From Bacteroidia bacterium (GTDB lineage Bacteria > Bacteroidota > Bacteroidia > UKL13-3), in assembly GCA_025454875.1 (NCBI GenBank), contig JALONP010000010.1:29389-93388 (forward strand): DNA of 64,000 bases. Reading direction: 5' to 3'. Both the position numbers and the translations under genes were made by a program. Under the pieces are notes generated by a model that saw nothing but the letters and a program-made list of their open reading frames with translations, did not search any database and had not been told where the DNA came from. This document shows positions 1 through 9,999 of this stretch, one piece after another (the stretch's first letter is position 1; every line of letters begins with the position of its first letter).

Positions 1-371
1 TCTAAGAAAAGAGAAGGTAAATGGTTCGTTAGGTTCCTTAAAGTAAACTCGTCCCTAATGTTTCCATACCTATTAGTAACAACTACAGATGTTGCCTTGA
101 ATTTATCAAAAACCGTGTATAATGAATCAGAAAAAACGATTGACTGGTTTATGGAATCATTTATAAAAATAGAATCAAGTTCATCTTGATCAACAATGAA
201 ATCTTCTTTAAAAACGAAAACAATTTTTGACTTACTAGAAAATTGGGTTAACAGTTTAAGTTGGGTTAAGCAACTAAAACAATCATTTCTATTAACTTTA
301 ACATAGTTAATTTGGGAAAATGAGTTGAGGTAAAACTGAATGAATACATAAAATAACAACAACAATTTCAT
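1..371 (-). CDS. Secreted CxxC protein, C-terminus cut by window edge
   Basis: The reading frame starts with ATG at 371 and stays open for 123 codons to base 1, so the C-terminus lies outside the window. The N-terminus is a signal peptide (MKLLLLFYVF start, ending near NSFSQ), so the product is exported. Residues about 31-34 form a C-F-S-C pair after an Asn-Asp, followed by a predicted strand (KIVFVFKED), which looks like the CxxC of secreted thioredoxin-like proteins of Bacteroidota. That assignment is inference; only half a fold is visible. The next gene upstream (427-711) has the same orientation, separated from this one by a terminator hairpin. Confidence 0.6.
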   Translation of the reverse strand, partial: MKLLLLFYVFIQFYLNSFSQINYVKVNRNDCFSCLTQLKLLTQFSSKSKIVFVFKEDFIVDQDELDSIFINDSINQSIVFSDSLYTVFDKFKATSVVVTNRYGNIRDEFTLRNLTNHLPSLFL

Positions 372-395
372 ATACAGAGGGATTAAGCGAAAAAG

Positions 396-420
396 GCTCC
401 GGTAAAAAAATCACCGGAGC
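396..420 (-). terminator. Rho-independent terminator
   Basis: A perfect 8-bp stem (GCTCCGGT/ACCGGAGC) with a 9-nt loop is followed on the minus strand by CTTTTT. It lies just after the stop of the small secreted gene at 427-711. Confidence 0.85.
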
Positions 421-426
421 TTAAAA

Positions 427-711
427 TTAATCATTTGAGACTTCTTGCACATTTGTAATGAAGTATTGTGCATCATTCACTTCGTCAAGAATTCGATCAT
501 AATTCCAGTTCCCTTGCCACCTTGAAAAGTAAATAACCCCATCAATAACCTCAGCACAAACACCACCACCTCTGCATGATAATGTACCAGATGAACTTGA
601 ACTCCATCTAAATCCATCGTACTTTCTTGGCAGAGGCCAAGCATTTACGGTTTGAATCAACAATGTGATCATTAAGACCAATAAACATTTGATTTTAAAA
701 TTGTTTCTCAT
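427..711 (-). CDS. Small secreted protein, unknown function
   Basis: This gene encodes 94 residues. The first 24 form a signal peptide with a hydrophobic core (CLLVLMITLLI) ending near VNA. The mature part is about 70 residues, with a Ser-rich stretch and two cysteines (LSCRGGGVCAEV) that could form a disulphide. I do not recognise the family. It is followed by a strong terminator and appears to be a single-gene unit. Confidence 0.55.
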   Translation of the reverse strand: MRNNFKIKCLLVLMITLLIQTVNAWPLPRKYDGFRWSSSSSGTLSCRGGGVCAEVIDGVIYFSRWQGNWNYDRILDEVNDAQYFITNVQEVSND

Positions 712-990
712 AAAAGTTAAAAATAAAAAGTTAAAAATTCTCTCTACAAATTCGAGAGTTGGGGTTGGGTTAAGCGCTTATTAAACAACCAATACAAATT
801 TCTAAGAAAAAAAAAACGATGAAAGCAAATTCGAATTGTAAAAATATTGAATCGCCTTGTTTTACTAATGAAGAAAATATTCTTCTATACAACTATTTAA
901 TTGCAATCTTGTTTAAACCACCCTCTTTCAAACAAGAGTATACTCGAAATTATAGTTTTATCAAGTTCGTTTTCAATTTATCTTCGCCCA

Positions 991-1560
991 ATGATTATCC
1001 ATGAGCAAACGCTTATTTCTGAAGACCTATTTGAACGAAACTTCATTTGCAATTTAAGCAAATGCAAGGGTGCATGCTGTATTGAAGGCGAGCAGGGTGC
1101 CCCTTTAAACCCTGGTGAAATAACCCAGCTTGAACAAGACCTTGAAGCCATTAAACCCTACCTTACGCCACAATCACTTGAAGTCATTAACCAAAATGGA
1201 TTTTGGGAAACGGATCCCGAAGGTGATTTGGTAACTACTTGCTTACCTACGGGTGAATGCAATTTCTCAAGGTACGAAAATGGCGTTTTAAGTTGTGGCA
1301 TTGAGCAGGCGTGGAAAGATGGTAAAACCCAATTTCGAAAACCCATTTCTTGTCATTTATACCCCATTCGCATTTCGCAAGTAGGCGAATACGATGCTCT
1401 CAACTACCACCGTTGGGACATTTGCAAACCAGCTTGTTCATTAGGCGACCAACATCAATTGCCTGTATACCGATTTTTAAAAGATGCCCTTATCCGCAAG
1501 TATGGTGAAGATTGGTACCAAACCTTGGATGAAATAGGTCAAGCGTATTTGGCGCAATAA
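991..1560 (+). CDS. DUF3109 family protein
   Basis: The gene encodes 189 residues from the ATG at 991; longer in-frame starts add unconserved low-complexity sequence. The protein is cysteine-rich: CNLSKCKGACC near the start, then isolated Cys in TTCLPTGEC, SCGI, SCHLYPIR and CKPACSLG. This pattern matches the DUF3109 family of Bacteroidota, whose cysteine clusters resemble those of YkgJ-type proteins and may bind zinc or an iron-sulphur centre. The biochemical role of the family is not established. A bidirectional terminator follows at once and separates it from the convergent peptidase gene. Confidence 0.8.
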   Translation: MIIHEQTLISEDLFERNFICNLSKCKGACCIEGEQGAPLNPGEITQLEQDLEAIKPYLTPQSLEVINQNGFWETDPEGDLVTTCLPTGECNFSRYENGVLSCGIEQAWKDGKTQFRKPISCHLYPIRISQVGEYDALNYHRWDICKPACSLGDQHQLPVYRFLKDALIRKYGEDWYQTLDEIGQAYLAQ

Positions 1561-1566
1561 CAAAAA

Positions 1567-1590
1567 AGCCCTTGCCAATTGGCAAGGGCT
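1567..1590. terminator. Bidirectional terminator
   Basis: An inverted repeat (AGCCCTTGCC/GGCAAGGGCT) is flanked by A-run and T-run on its two sides. It lies between the convergent DUF3109 and M16 peptidase genes and can serve both. Confidence 0.9.
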
Positions 1591-1614
1591 TTTTTGTGTT
1601 AGACTCATTCGGAA

Positions 1615-4545
1615 TTAGTAACCAAATATTTCTTCCAAACTCACCTCCACAACAGCACCATATTGTTTGAGCACATCCTTACTTACTTTCTCGTTTGAGC
1701 CAATGATGGCATATGTATAAGGTTTGCCTTTGTAATGCGTATTGTAAAAACGTTCAATATCCGAAAACGTTAATGACGGCAGGGCTGCATAAATATCTGA
1801 GCGCACATCGTGGTTTAAACCCAAACGTTGAGCTGATTGCATTCTGAAAATAATATCTTCTTTGTTAATACGTTCTGTTTCCAATTGGCTGCTGATGTTT
1901 TCTTTAGCCGCTGAAAATGCCAACTCAGCCTTAGGCAGGGTGGTTAACAATTCATTCATTGCAGGTATTGCATCTTGTAATTTATCGGCCTGAGTGCCTA
2001 CATACGCAATAATGTACATAGGATCTTCTTTTTTATTAGGCAATTGAAAACGCGAGTACGTTGAGTATGCCAATGCCTTGCTTTCGCGAATGGTTTGAAA
2101 CACAATGCTCGACATTCCTCCACCAAAATACTCGTTAAACATTGTTGCTTGTGGATGAATTAACGTATCGTAAGGAGCGGTTTGTTTGTTAATCCACATA
2201 ATCTCAGCTTGTACCATTTTATAGTTGGTAAAGTACACTGTATTGGTTGCGGTTTCATTGCGTTTAAACGAAACTGGTGTTGGATAGTTTAATGGTTGTT
2301 TAGCCATTCGGTGCGATTTGGTTAAAAAAGATACAACAGCATCGGCACTGCGTGGGCCATAATAATAAATCTTATGCTTGTATGAAGTTAGCGATTTCAC
2401 CATTTCAACCAACTCAGCCGAAGTAAGTTTTTGAAGTTCTTCTGCTGACAGGATATACGTTGTTGGATTTTGTTTACCATATATAGCAAACTGACGCAAT
2501 GCACTAAATACAGCTTGCTTGTTCAACTTTGCATCAGCACGACCTTTTAACGTACGCTCGATAAATGTTTTCAATGCTGCCTCATCTGGTTTTGCATTGG
2601 CCAACAAATGTTCAAATAACTTAGTTGCCGCTTCATAATTTTCGTCAAGTCCTGTTAGTGAAACATACACCTGATCATCACTTGCAAAAACATTAAAATC
2701 ACAAGCCAATTTGAAAAATTCTTTACTCAATTGCTCAGCGGTGTATTTATCTGTACCCAAATACTGCAACATATTAACTGCCACAGGAAGTTTTATATTG
2801 TGAAACTTACCCATATCCAATACGTAATACATCGAAAACAATCCATTGTCTTTATTTGCAACATAATACAAGGTATTGTCTTTACCCACTGGCTTCTGTA
2901 AAACATCTTTGGTAAAATCAATAAACACCGGTTTAATTTTTTCTACTTTGGTTTCGGTAAGTTGTTTTACAAATGGCGACATGTCATCGCGGTTAACTGA
3001 TACTGGAGTAATCTCAGGCTTTTCAATCTTTTTAACCGACTTATCTTCACCAACACGTTTGTTCACCACCACAAAATCATTTGTGTAATATTGATTAGCA
3101 AAAGCAACAAGTTCTGCTTTGGTTACTTTTGAGAGCTCATTAAGCATATTTACTTGATCAGACCAAGGCATGCCTGTAATAAACGCATCAAGCATGGTGT
3201 ATGCCCTGCCACCATTTGATTCGTTATTACGTATTTGATCCACCTTAAAATTATTGATAATGGCTTTGAGGGTTGCTTCGTCAAAATCACCACGTTTAAT
3301 CAACGCAATTTGATCGAGCAAAAGTTGCTTTACATCTTCCAATGATTGGCCTTGTTTAGGTTTGCCTGTTAAAAAGTGAATACTGTAATCTTTATTAATC
3401 CACGTTGAAGAACTTGCCGAAAGTACTGCTTGTTTTTTCACCAAGTTCAGGTCAATTAAACCCGCTTTGGAATTAGCCAATACATAATCCATCAATACCA
3501 AATACCTAGCCTCTTTGGTTAAAGCACCTGGTAGCCTAAAACCAATCATGATGTTTTCAGCATCTGGTCCGTAAACATTTACCGTGGTAGGTTCGGTACG
3601 TTTAGGTTCGGGACCAAAGTTGTAAGCTGGAACATCTTTGCTTTTCATGTAACTGAACTTTTGTGCAATCAATTGAATCGTTTTATCAGGATCCAAATCG
3701 CCAGCCATAATAATGGCCATATTGTTCGGAACATAGTATGTATTGTAGTAGTTACGAATTTTAAGCAAAGAAGGATTTTTGAGGTGCTCAACGGTTCCAA
3801 TCGTTGTTTGGGTTCCGTAGGCATGTTTGGTAAATAAGTTGCTCATCAATGCCTCAAAAACTTTGCGTTGATCATTGTCGAGTGATATGTTCTTTTCTTC
3901 GTATACCGCCTCCAACTCTGTATGAAACAAACGTAAGATTGGGTTGCGAAAACGCTCTGCTTCGATGCTGAGCCAATTGTTCACTTGGTTTTGTGGAATA
4001 TCATTTACATAAACGGTTTGTTCAAGTGAGGTAAATGCATTGGTACCCGTAGCCCCAATTGCCGAAACCATTTTGTCATACTCATTGGCAATGGCGAATT
4101 GTGAAGCAACTCCAGATACCGAATCTATTTGGCGGTAAATGGCTTTGCGTTGCGCTTCATCAGTTGTTTTATTGTAGCGTTCGTACAATGCATCAATTTT
4201 ATCCAACTGCTCTTTTTCTTTGGCCCAATCTCTTGTCCCGTAAACATCTGTTCCTTTAAACAACATATGTTCTAAGTAATGCGCCAATCCTGTATTGTCA
4301 GAAGGATCATTTTTACTACCGGCTTTGGTTGCGATAAATGTTTGGATCCGAGGTTCGCTTTTATTCACCGAGAGCATTACTGTTAATCCGTTGCTTAAGG
4401 TGTAAATGCGCACCCCAAGTGGATCGCCCGGCACGGTTAAATAGGTAAATTGCCCATCGGGTGAAGTACGTTTTTCAAAATTTGCTTGTGCCCATGCTGC
4501 CACTGAAACAACAACGGCTATGATACTGAGAATTGCTTTTTTCAT
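1615..4545 (-). CDS. M16 family zinc metallopeptidase, two-domain
   Basis: The product has 976 residues from the ATG at 4545, which gives a clean signal peptide ending in AWAQ. The inverted zinc motif HxxEH is at residues 89-93 (HYLEH), inside a typical GLAHYLEHMLFKGT context, and acidic residues near 212-217 (ELEAVYEEKN) are the likely third ligand region. The N-terminal half is the catalytic pitrilysin-like unit. The C-terminal half carries the R/Y-rich substrate-binding region (LAYSTYSRF) and no second HxxEH. Full-length members of the family are about this size. It is predicted to degrade peptides in the periplasm or at the surface. It is monocistronic and convergent with DUF3109. Confidence 0.92.
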   Translation of the reverse strand: MKKAILSIIAVVVSVAAWAQANFEKRTSPDGQFTYLTVPGDPLGVRIYTLSNGLTVMLSVNKSEPRIQTFIATKAGSKNDPSDNTGLAHYLEHMLFKGTDVYGTRDWAKEKEQLDKIDALYERYNKTTDEAQRKAIYRQIDSVSGVASQFAIANEYDKMVSAIGATGTNAFTSLEQTVYVNDIPQNQVNNWLSIEAERFRNPILRLFHTELEAVYEEKNISLDNDQRKVFEALMSNLFTKHAYGTQTTIGTVEHLKNPSLLKIRNYYNTYYVPNNMAIIMAGDLDPDKTIQLIAQKFSYMKSKDVPAYNFGPEPKRTEPTTVNVYGPDAENIMIGFRLPGALTKEARYLVLMDYVLANSKAGLIDLNLVKKQAVLSASSSTWINKDYSIHFLTGKPKQGQSLEDVKQLLLDQIALIKRGDFDEATLKAIINNFKVDQIRNNESNGGRAYTMLDAFITGMPWSDQVNMLNELSKVTKAELVAFANQYYTNDFVVVNKRVGEDKSVKKIEKPEITPVSVNRDDMSPFVKQLTETKVEKIKPVFIDFTKDVLQKPVGKDNTLYYVANKDNGLFSMYYVLDMGKFHNIKLPVAVNMLQYLGTDKYTAEQLSKEFFKLACDFNVFASDDQVYVSLTGLDENYEAATKLFEHLLANAKPDEAALKTFIERTLKGRADAKLNKQAVFSALRQFAIYGKQNPTTYILSAEELQKLTSAELVEMVKSLTSYKHKIYYYGPRSADAVVSFLTKSHRMAKQPLNYPTPVSFKRNETATNTVYFTNYKMVQAEIMWINKQTAPYDTLIHPQATMFNEYFGGGMSSIVFQTIRESKALAYSTYSRFQLPNKKEDPMYIIAYVGTQADKLQDAIPAMNELLTTLPKAELAFSAAKENISSQLETERINKEDIIFRMQSAQRLGLNHDVRSDIYAALPSLTFSDIERFYNTHYKGKPYTYAIIGSNEKVSKDVLKQYGAVVEVSLEEIFGY

Positions 4546-4641
4546 GCATGCAATTTTAACATTTAAATACAATTACCTTATACCGATTGTAAAAAATCTC
4601 AATTTATTTAGGATATTGCATTAGCTAACCTTTAAATCCTT

Positions 4642-5364
4642 ATGAAAAAATACACCTTCACCCTATGCTTTTTAGCTTTAACCTTTTTAGCATTTTCACA
4701 AAGCGATACTTTATTTGGCAATCGCAGTTTCAGGATTCAAGGACAAGTAGGAATCAATGCAACTTCTTTTATCAAAAACTTTATTGTGCTTAACTCAAGC
4801 AATATTCCGGATGTATCGCCCTATTCGATAAACGTAAAAGGTTTGGTTGGTTTTAAAGCAATACCATCTTTTATGTTCGGTCCTCGTTTTGGAGTAGGTT
4901 ATCTTCAACGTGAGAGTTCATCTAATAATGAAGCACAAGACAATGAACGCAGTGATAAAGAAAAATCAAGAGACTACAGATTAGGACTTGAAGTACAACA
5001 AATCATCAGCAAACGTTTCACCTTATTATATGGAATTGATTATGTGTATGGTATGAACGAATCGAGCACTATAACCACTACTTTAAGACCTTCACCTAAC
5101 CCACCATTTAACGGAATTCCAACACGTACTGAAACAAAATCTGATTTTAAAACCAACGGCTTTGGTCCTTTTCTCGGAATTCAATTTGCAATTAACAAGT
5201 ACTTGGTATTATCAACCGAGGCTGCGTTAATTAAACAAGAAGGACGCGGAGGAAGCCGCACCATTTCTGATAATCCCAACAATACCATTGCACCCACTTT
5301 TTTTCAGAGTAAAAGCACCGAAATTACCCTACCGTTTTTTATCAATTGCAATTTTGTATTTTAG
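4642..5364 (+). CDS. Outer-membrane beta-barrel protein
   Basis: The gene encodes 240 residues with a signal peptide ending near FAFS. The mature protein has alternating polar/hydrophobic strands with glycine and aromatic residues, and it ends in a strand with terminal Phe (FFINCNFVF), as expected for insertion of a small barrel in the outer membrane. Charged loops (DNERSDKEKSRD) fit surface-exposed turns. The exact function cannot be read from sequence. It is 62 bp upstream of the cytochrome peroxidase gene in the same direction. Confidence 0.7.
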   Translation: MKKYTFTLCFLALTFLAFSQSDTLFGNRSFRIQGQVGINATSFIKNFIVLNSSNIPDVSPYSINVKGLVGFKAIPSFMFGPRFGVGYLQRESSSNNEAQDNERSDKEKSRDYRLGLEVQQIISKRFTLLYGIDYVYGMNESSTITTTLRPSPNPPFNGIPTRTETKSDFKTNGFGPFLGIQFAINKYLVLSTEAALIKQEGRGGSRTISDNPNNTIAPTFFQSKSTEITLPFFINCNFVF

Positions 5365-5426
5365 ACATTTTCAATACCTTAGCGTAAGATTTCCGTAACC
5401 CAATAAACCCTTTAACCATTGATCCC

Positions 5427-6593
5427 ATGAAAACACTTAAAATTTTGTTGGCCATTGTCATTGTTGTTTCGATTGCCGCTTCATGTTCACGTGAAGATAA
5501 AAACAAACAAGGATCCAATTTGGTGATGATGGAACCAGTTTTACCTACAACTCCCTACCGTTACCAAAACGGGAATGCACCCTCTGATGTAACAGGCAGT
5601 TTAAATCTTGATGACGATATGGCCACCTTAGGCCGGGTATTGTTTTACGATAAAGCATTATCGATTAACAACTCAATTGCATGTGCAAGTTGCCATTTGC
5701 AACATTTGGGTTTTGCAGATGGGAAAGCAACAAGTGGTGGGGTATCTATTTCCAAAACTTCACGGAACTCAATGGCTATTTCAAACCTTGGGCGGCAGTT
5801 TGCCTATTTTTGGGACGAACGTGAAACTGATTTAGAGGTGATGTCAGTAAAGCCCATACAAAACCACGTGGAAATGGGATTTGACAACCTAGATAAGGTG
5901 ATTAACAATTTGAATGAAATCCCTTATTACAAACCGCTTTTTGCCAAAGCATTTAACAATGCACAAACCATCGATAAAGAACAACTTGCCACTGCATTGC
6001 AACAATTTTTACTTTCCATTCAAAGCTACCAATCAAAGTATGATATTGGACGTACAATTGATTTTGTAAACTATACCAACGAAGAAAAGCTTGGAATGGA
6101 ATTGTTCACCGAAAAATTGCATTGCGCAAGTTGTCACAACGAACCAACCTTTGCCGGTAATTGGGGTAGTGGCGCCAATATCGGTTTAGAATTGGAGTAT
6201 AAAGACAATGGGATTGGCGCATGGTTGAGGAATAACCCAAATAATCCTTCGGGGCCTATTTTTAATCCTGATTTTGTTGCCTCTATGGATGGCGCGTTTA
6301 AAATCCCTTCGTTACGAAACATTGAGTTTACAGCACCTTACATGCATGATGGTAGATTCAAGACCCTTGAAGAAGTTGTAGAGCATTACAATAGTGGCGT
6401 TAAACAACATCAAAACTTGGATTGGCGCATACAATTTATTTTTGACCCTAAAACCAACCAAAGCAAAAGTGGGATGAAGCTCAATTTAACCCCAACTGAA
6501 AAACGTGCATTGGTAGCCTTTATGAGAACCCTATCCGATTATGAAATGCTATCTGATCCAAAATTTTCTAATCCATTTAAACCTGTAAATTAG
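5427..6593 (+). CDS. Di-haem cytochrome c peroxidase (CCP/MauG family) lipoprotein
   Basis: The protein has 388 residues and a lipobox-like N-terminus ending SIAASC, so it is probably lipid-anchored in the periplasm. Two CxxCH haem-attachment motifs are seen, at residues 86-90 and 233-237 (both CASCH), in the spacing of bacterial di-haem peroxidases. The C-terminal segment MHDGRFKTLEEVVEHYNSG is a hallmark of the family. Known members reduce hydrogen peroxide using electrons from a small c-type donor, or oxidise protein substrates. No donor gene is adjacent. Its stop overlaps the convergent prmC stop by four bases. Confidence 0.93.
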   Translation: MKTLKILLAIVIVVSIAASCSREDKNKQGSNLVMMEPVLPTTPYRYQNGNAPSDVTGSLNLDDDMATLGRVLFYDKALSINNSIACASCHLQHLGFADGKATSGGVSISKTSRNSMAISNLGRQFAYFWDERETDLEVMSVKPIQNHVEMGFDNLDKVINNLNEIPYYKPLFAKAFNNAQTIDKEQLATALQQFLLSIQSYQSKYDIGRTIDFVNYTNEEKLGMELFTEKLHCASCHNEPTFAGNWGSGANIGLELEYKDNGIGAWLRNNPNNPSGPIFNPDFVASMDGAFKIPSLRNIEFTAPYMHDGRFKTLEEVVEHYNSGVKQHQNLDWRIQFIFDPKTNQSKSGMKLNLTPTEKRALVAFMRTLSDYEMLSDPKFSNPFKPVN

Positions 6594-7432
6594 TTGTCTC
6601 GAGCAGGCTTTTGTCCGTGAACCATTCGGTTATTACCCTGCATATCTTTCACAACTTGAACGTTGGTGTAGCCGTGTTGCATCATATATGCTGCAACCTC
6701 ATTGGCATAAGTAACATGTGTTTCAAAAAATAACAACCCGTTGGAAGTTAAATGGCTTGAAGCAAAGTGCAAGATGGCCTTGTAAAACTGAAGCGGATCA
6801 TTATTGGTTACAAACAACGCGGGCGTTGGTTCATATGACCAAACCGTTGGACTCATCTCCTTTTTTTCATTAAGTAATATATATGGCGGATTGCTCACAA
6901 TCACATCAAATATTGGCAATGGTAATTGGACTTCACTTAAAATATCAACTTGACTAAACCTAATATTTACCTTATGCAATTCAGCATTGTGTTGTGCAAC
7001 TTGCAGTGCATTGGTCGAAATATCGATACCATGCAAGCTCCACAATGGGGCATTTTTGGCCAAGCTTATCGGAATACATCCCGAACCTGTCCCAATATCT
7101 AAAAGATGCAACTTGTTGTTTACCGGTAACTGTTTTAACATTAAGTCGACCAACTCTTCAGTTTCTGGTCTTGGGATGAGTACGTGTTGGTTAACTAAAA
7201 ACTTGAGCCCATAAAACCATGCTTCGCCCAAAATGTATTGAAGCGGTTCGTGCTTGGACAATCGTTGAATGACCTCTTTGATAAATGCAACCTCTTGTTC
7301 AGCAACTTCGGTTCGCAGCAAATCTATTTTTAAAAAATCAAATACAATACGAATGATTGACGATAACTCGCCCTCATCAATAGTGCTTTTTAAGGCATCA
7401 CGCATCAATGCCCTCGCTTCAGTTGGTTTCAC
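6590..7432 (-). CDS. prmC: Release factor glutamine methyltransferase PrmC
   Basis: The product has 280 residues. It shows the SAM-binding loop LDIGTGSGC at 111-119 and the catalytic NPPY tetrad at 181-184, which together define HemK/PrmC enzymes. The upstream segment QYILGEAWFYGLKF and the IPRPETEELV motif are also characteristic. The enzyme methylates the glutamine of the GGQ loop in peptide-chain release factors. The reading frame begins with GTG at 7432; an alternative ATG is at 7405, nine codons in. Alignment with family length favours the GTG, but this is not certain. Confidence 0.93.
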   Translation of the reverse strand: MKPTEARALMRDALKSTIDEGELSSIIRIVFDFLKIDLLRTEVAEQEVAFIKEVIQRLSKHEPLQYILGEAWFYGLKFLVNQHVLIPRPETEELVDLMLKQLPVNNKLHLLDIGTGSGCIPISLAKNAPLWSLHGIDISTNALQVAQHNAELHKVNIRFSQVDILSEVQLPLPIFDVIVSNPPYILLNEKKEMSPTVWSYEPTPALFVTNNDPLQFYKAILHFASSHLTSNGLLFFETHVTYANEVAAYMMQHGYTNVQVVKDMQGNNRMVHGQKPARDN

Positions 7433-7505
7433 CCTTGCAAGGTAATTTGAATATTGCTATTTAAACAGTGTATTTGTTAACTTGCAAATCCCTTAACTTC
7501 ATTTT

Positions 7506-8252
7506 ATGTTAAATCAAATCGACCTTTCGAAGGTATTGGTATTGGATATTGAAACCGTATCGCAACAACCACAATATGAAAACTTAGATGATCGGTGGCA
7601 GCAACTTTGGAATAAAAAATCCAATACGCTCTATCCCAAAAACGACCAAGCACCTGATGCGCTCTATAATCGAGCAGCTATATACGCAGAGTTTGGTAAA
7701 ATTATTTGCATTTCGGCAGGGTATTTCCAAAGGAGTGGCAATCACTGGAATTTCAGGGTAAAATCGTTTTATGGTGACGATGAAAAAATAGTATTGGACG
7801 AATTTTGCACCATGCTTAACCGCAATTATGATGAACCATTTAGCCAGCGTAATTATGAAGGTAAGTTCTTGTGTGGACATAATATCATGGAATTTGATGT
7901 GCCTTATATTTGCCGCAGGTTGCTTATTAACCAACTAGATTTACCTACAATGCTAGATGTGGCTGGTAAAAAACCATGGGAGATATTACACTTGATTGAT
8001 ACAATGGAAAAATGGAAGTTTGGCGATTACAAAGCGTATACTTCACTTGATTTACTGGCCGCAGCATTTAATATACCAACACCCAAAGATGATATAGACG
8101 GCAGTATGGTAGGTGACGTGTATTGGAAAGAACAAAACTTGGAACGCATTAAAGATTATTGCCAAAAAGATGTTGTAACAGTTGCCCAAATTTTGCTAAG
8201 TCTGCGTAAAGAAAATTTACTTGAGGAACATGATATAATCCTCGCACAATAA
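7506..8252 (+). CDS. Predicted 3'-5' exonuclease, PolB-like DEDD domain
   Basis: The gene encodes 248 residues. The first exonuclease motif is LVLDIETV near residue 11-18, the second is in [13 protein letters not shown], and the third is in [16 protein letters not shown] (D acids of the DEDDy type). This arrangement matches the stand-alone PolB-like exonuclease family (Pfam DNA_pol_B_exo2). It probably trims DNA in repair. It lies eight bases upstream of pdxJ and may share a transcript with it. There is no signal peptide. Confidence 0.85.
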   Translation: MLNQIDLSKVLVLDIETVSQQPQYENLDDRWQQLWNKKSNTLYPKNDQAPDALYNRAAIYAEFGKIICISAGYFQRSGNHWNFRVKSFYGDDEKIVLDEFCTMLNRNYDEPFSQRNYEGKFLCGHNIMEFDVPYICRRLLINQLDLPTMLDVAGKKPWEILHLIDTMEKWKFGDYKAYTSLDLLAAAFNIPTPKDDIDGSMVGDVYWKEQNLERIKDYCQKDVVTVAQILLSLRKENLLEEHDIILAQ

Positions 8253-8260
8253 ATATTAGC

Positions 8261-8983
8261 ATGAATACAAAACTCTCAGTCAATATTAATAAAATAGCTA
8301 CGTTGCGAAATGCACGTGGCGGCAATATTCCTGATGTGCTCCTAGCGGCACTGTTAATAACGGAATATGGAGCCGATGGTATAACCGTGCACCCACGACC
8401 TGATGAAAGGCATATTCGGTACGCTGATGTTAGAGACCTGAAGCGTAAACTAACAACTGAGTTAAACATTGAAGGCAATCCTAAAGAAAAAGCATTTGTA
8501 GAGTTAGTGCTTGAAACAAAACCCGCACAGGTAACGCTTGTGCCCGATGCAAGCGGCCAATTAACTTCCGATCATGGATGGGACACGGTTGCACATCAAG
8601 GATATTTAACAGAAATCATTGCGGTGTTCAAGCGAGCTGGTATTCGTACATCTATATTTGTAGATGCAAAAACCGAAATGGTAGAAGGCGCCTACCAAGC
8701 AGGTGCCGATCGCATTGAGCTTTATACTGAAGCCTATGCAAGAGCAGCATCTCCGCATCGGGCAGAGGCGATTGCCCCATTTATAGTGGCTGCAAAAAGA
8801 GCTTCGGAACTTGGTTTGGGTATTAATGCCGGACACGATTTAAGTCTTGAAAACCTTCGCTATTTCGCCAAATCAATACCGAACTTATTGGAAGTAAGCA
8901 TTGGCCATGCACTTATTAGTGATGCTTTGTATTTTGGACTCGAACAAACGGTTCATCTGTATAAGGAGCAATTGCAATTCTAA
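8261..8983 (+). CDS. pdxJ: Pyridoxine 5'-phosphate synthase PdxJ
   Basis: The product has 240 residues, which is the usual PdxJ length. Diagnostic motifs are [17 protein letters not shown] at the start, [13 protein letters not shown] around residue 42-54, and GHDLSLENL and [13 protein letters not shown] near the end. The enzyme condenses 3-amino-1-hydroxyacetone phosphate with 1-deoxyxylulose 5-phosphate to form pyridoxine phosphate in vitamin B6 synthesis. The stop overlaps that of the convergent HxlR regulator by four bases. Confidence 0.97.
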   Translation: MNTKLSVNINKIATLRNARGGNIPDVLLAALLITEYGADGITVHPRPDERHIRYADVRDLKRKLTTELNIEGNPKEKAFVELVLETKPAQVTLVPDASGQLTSDHGWDTVAHQGYLTEIIAVFKRAGIRTSIFVDAKTEMVEGAYQAGADRIELYTEAYARAASPHRAEAIAPFIVAAKRASELGLGINAGHDLSLENLRYFAKSIPNLLEVSIGHALISDALYFGLEQTVHLYKEQLQF

Positions 8984-9300
8984 GGATTGCGTTGAATAGC
9001 CTCCATGTAATCTTTTCCAAATTTGGCAAGTTGATCCAGCAAAGGAAGCGCCATTTGCCCTAAGGGAGTGAGTTGGTAAATAGGTTTACCCGAATCTGTT
9101 TTAAAAACCAAATTGCTTTCCACCAAGTCTTTTAACTCTTCGTTAAGCACCTTCTCACTCACCTCAGGTAGTTGTTTGGTAATTTCAGAAAAACGCTTGC
9201 CACCATCTGCCAATATTTTAATGAGCAATAACTTCCATTTGCCGCCAAGCATTTCGAGGGTTGTTCTAACAGGACATTGGTTACTTACTGAAGTATCCAT
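8980..9300 (-). CDS. HxlR-type winged-helix transcriptional regulator
   Basis: The gene encodes 106 residues with the HxlR signature [20 protein letters not shown] near the N-terminus and a winged-helix body ([24 protein letters not shown]). The single cysteine in the C-P-V-R motif is the redox or electrophile sensor in studied relatives. It is divergent from the NAD(P)-binding reductase gene at 9373, with 72 bp between the starts, so it probably controls that gene and itself. Confidence 0.9.
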   Translation of the reverse strand: MDTSVSNQCPVRTTLEMLGGKWKLLLIKILADGGKRFSEITKQLPEVSEKVLNEELKDLVESNLVFKTDSGKPIYQLTPLGQMALPLLDQLAKFGKDYMEAIQRNP

Positions 9301-9372
9301 AGCTTACTTCGAGGTTAGTGTTTGCAATTGATTGTTCATTTTTATTTGCACGCACAAACCTAATTATTTAAG

Positions 9373-9999
9373 ATGAAAACAATCGCACTTTTTGGCGCCT
9401 CAGGAAAAACTGGAAAAATTTACTTACAAAAAGCATTGGCACAAGGATACCAAGTAAAAGCATTGGTACGCAATCCAGAATCACTCAACCCACATCCAAA
9501 CTTGTTAAGTATCAAAGGCGATATTCTAAATGCAGAAGATGTAACAAAAACAATTGATGGTGCAGCAATAGTTGTGAGTTTGTTTGGGCGGGTAAAAGAC
9601 TCTCCAAAATGGCTTCAAACCAATGGTACCAAAAACATCGTGAGTGCAATTCGAAACAAACCCGTTCCAGTAATTTCATTGTCGGGCGGAGGTTTGCCCT
9701 TTAGATTAGATGAACCAAAATGGGTAGATAAACTGATACGAGGTATTATGAAACTGCTGGTTGGTCATTTACTTGAAGACGCTGCCGGACACGCTGCCGT
9801 ATTGCAAAATAGTAATTTAGATTGGACCATTGTGAGAGCGGGTCGCCTTACACTTAAACCTGAAAAAGGAAACTACCGTATTGGATGGGTTGGGGTAAAT
9901 TCAGGAACACAAATTGGGAGGGAAGATTTGGCCTCATTTATTTTAGGCCAAACAAAAAACTTCACGTACAATAAACAAATGCCCTTTATTTCTTATTGA
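9373..9999 (+). CDS. NAD(P)H-binding atypical short-chain reductase
   Basis: The protein has 208 residues and begins with a Rossmann loop (ALFGASGKTGK) typical of the NAD(P)-binding/NmrA-like group. Later motifs are KGDILNAEDV, VVSLFGR, and the WTIVRAGRL strand. Members of this group act as quinone or flavin reductases, or as redox-sensing proteins. The substrate cannot be read from the sequence. Its divergent partner is an HxlR regulator, a common pairing for stress-induced reductases. Its end overlaps the end of the convergent Nudix gene by 14 bp. Confidence 0.85.
   Translation: MKTIALFGASGKTGKIYLQKALAQGYQVKALVRNPESLNPHPNLLSIKGDILNAEDVTKTIDGAAIVVSLFGRVKDSPKWLQTNGTKNIVSAIRNKPVPVISLSGGGLPFRLDEPKWVDKLIRGIMKLLVGHLLEDAAGHAAVLQNSNLDWTIVRAGRLTLKPEKGNYRIGWVGVNSGTQIGREDLASFILGQTKNFTYNKQMPFISY

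Noticed and set aside
819..1004. A 61-residue plus-strand ORF overlapping the start of the DUF3109 gene
   Set aside because: No family resemblance, low-complexity AT-rich codons, and it overlaps the supported start at 991 out of frame.
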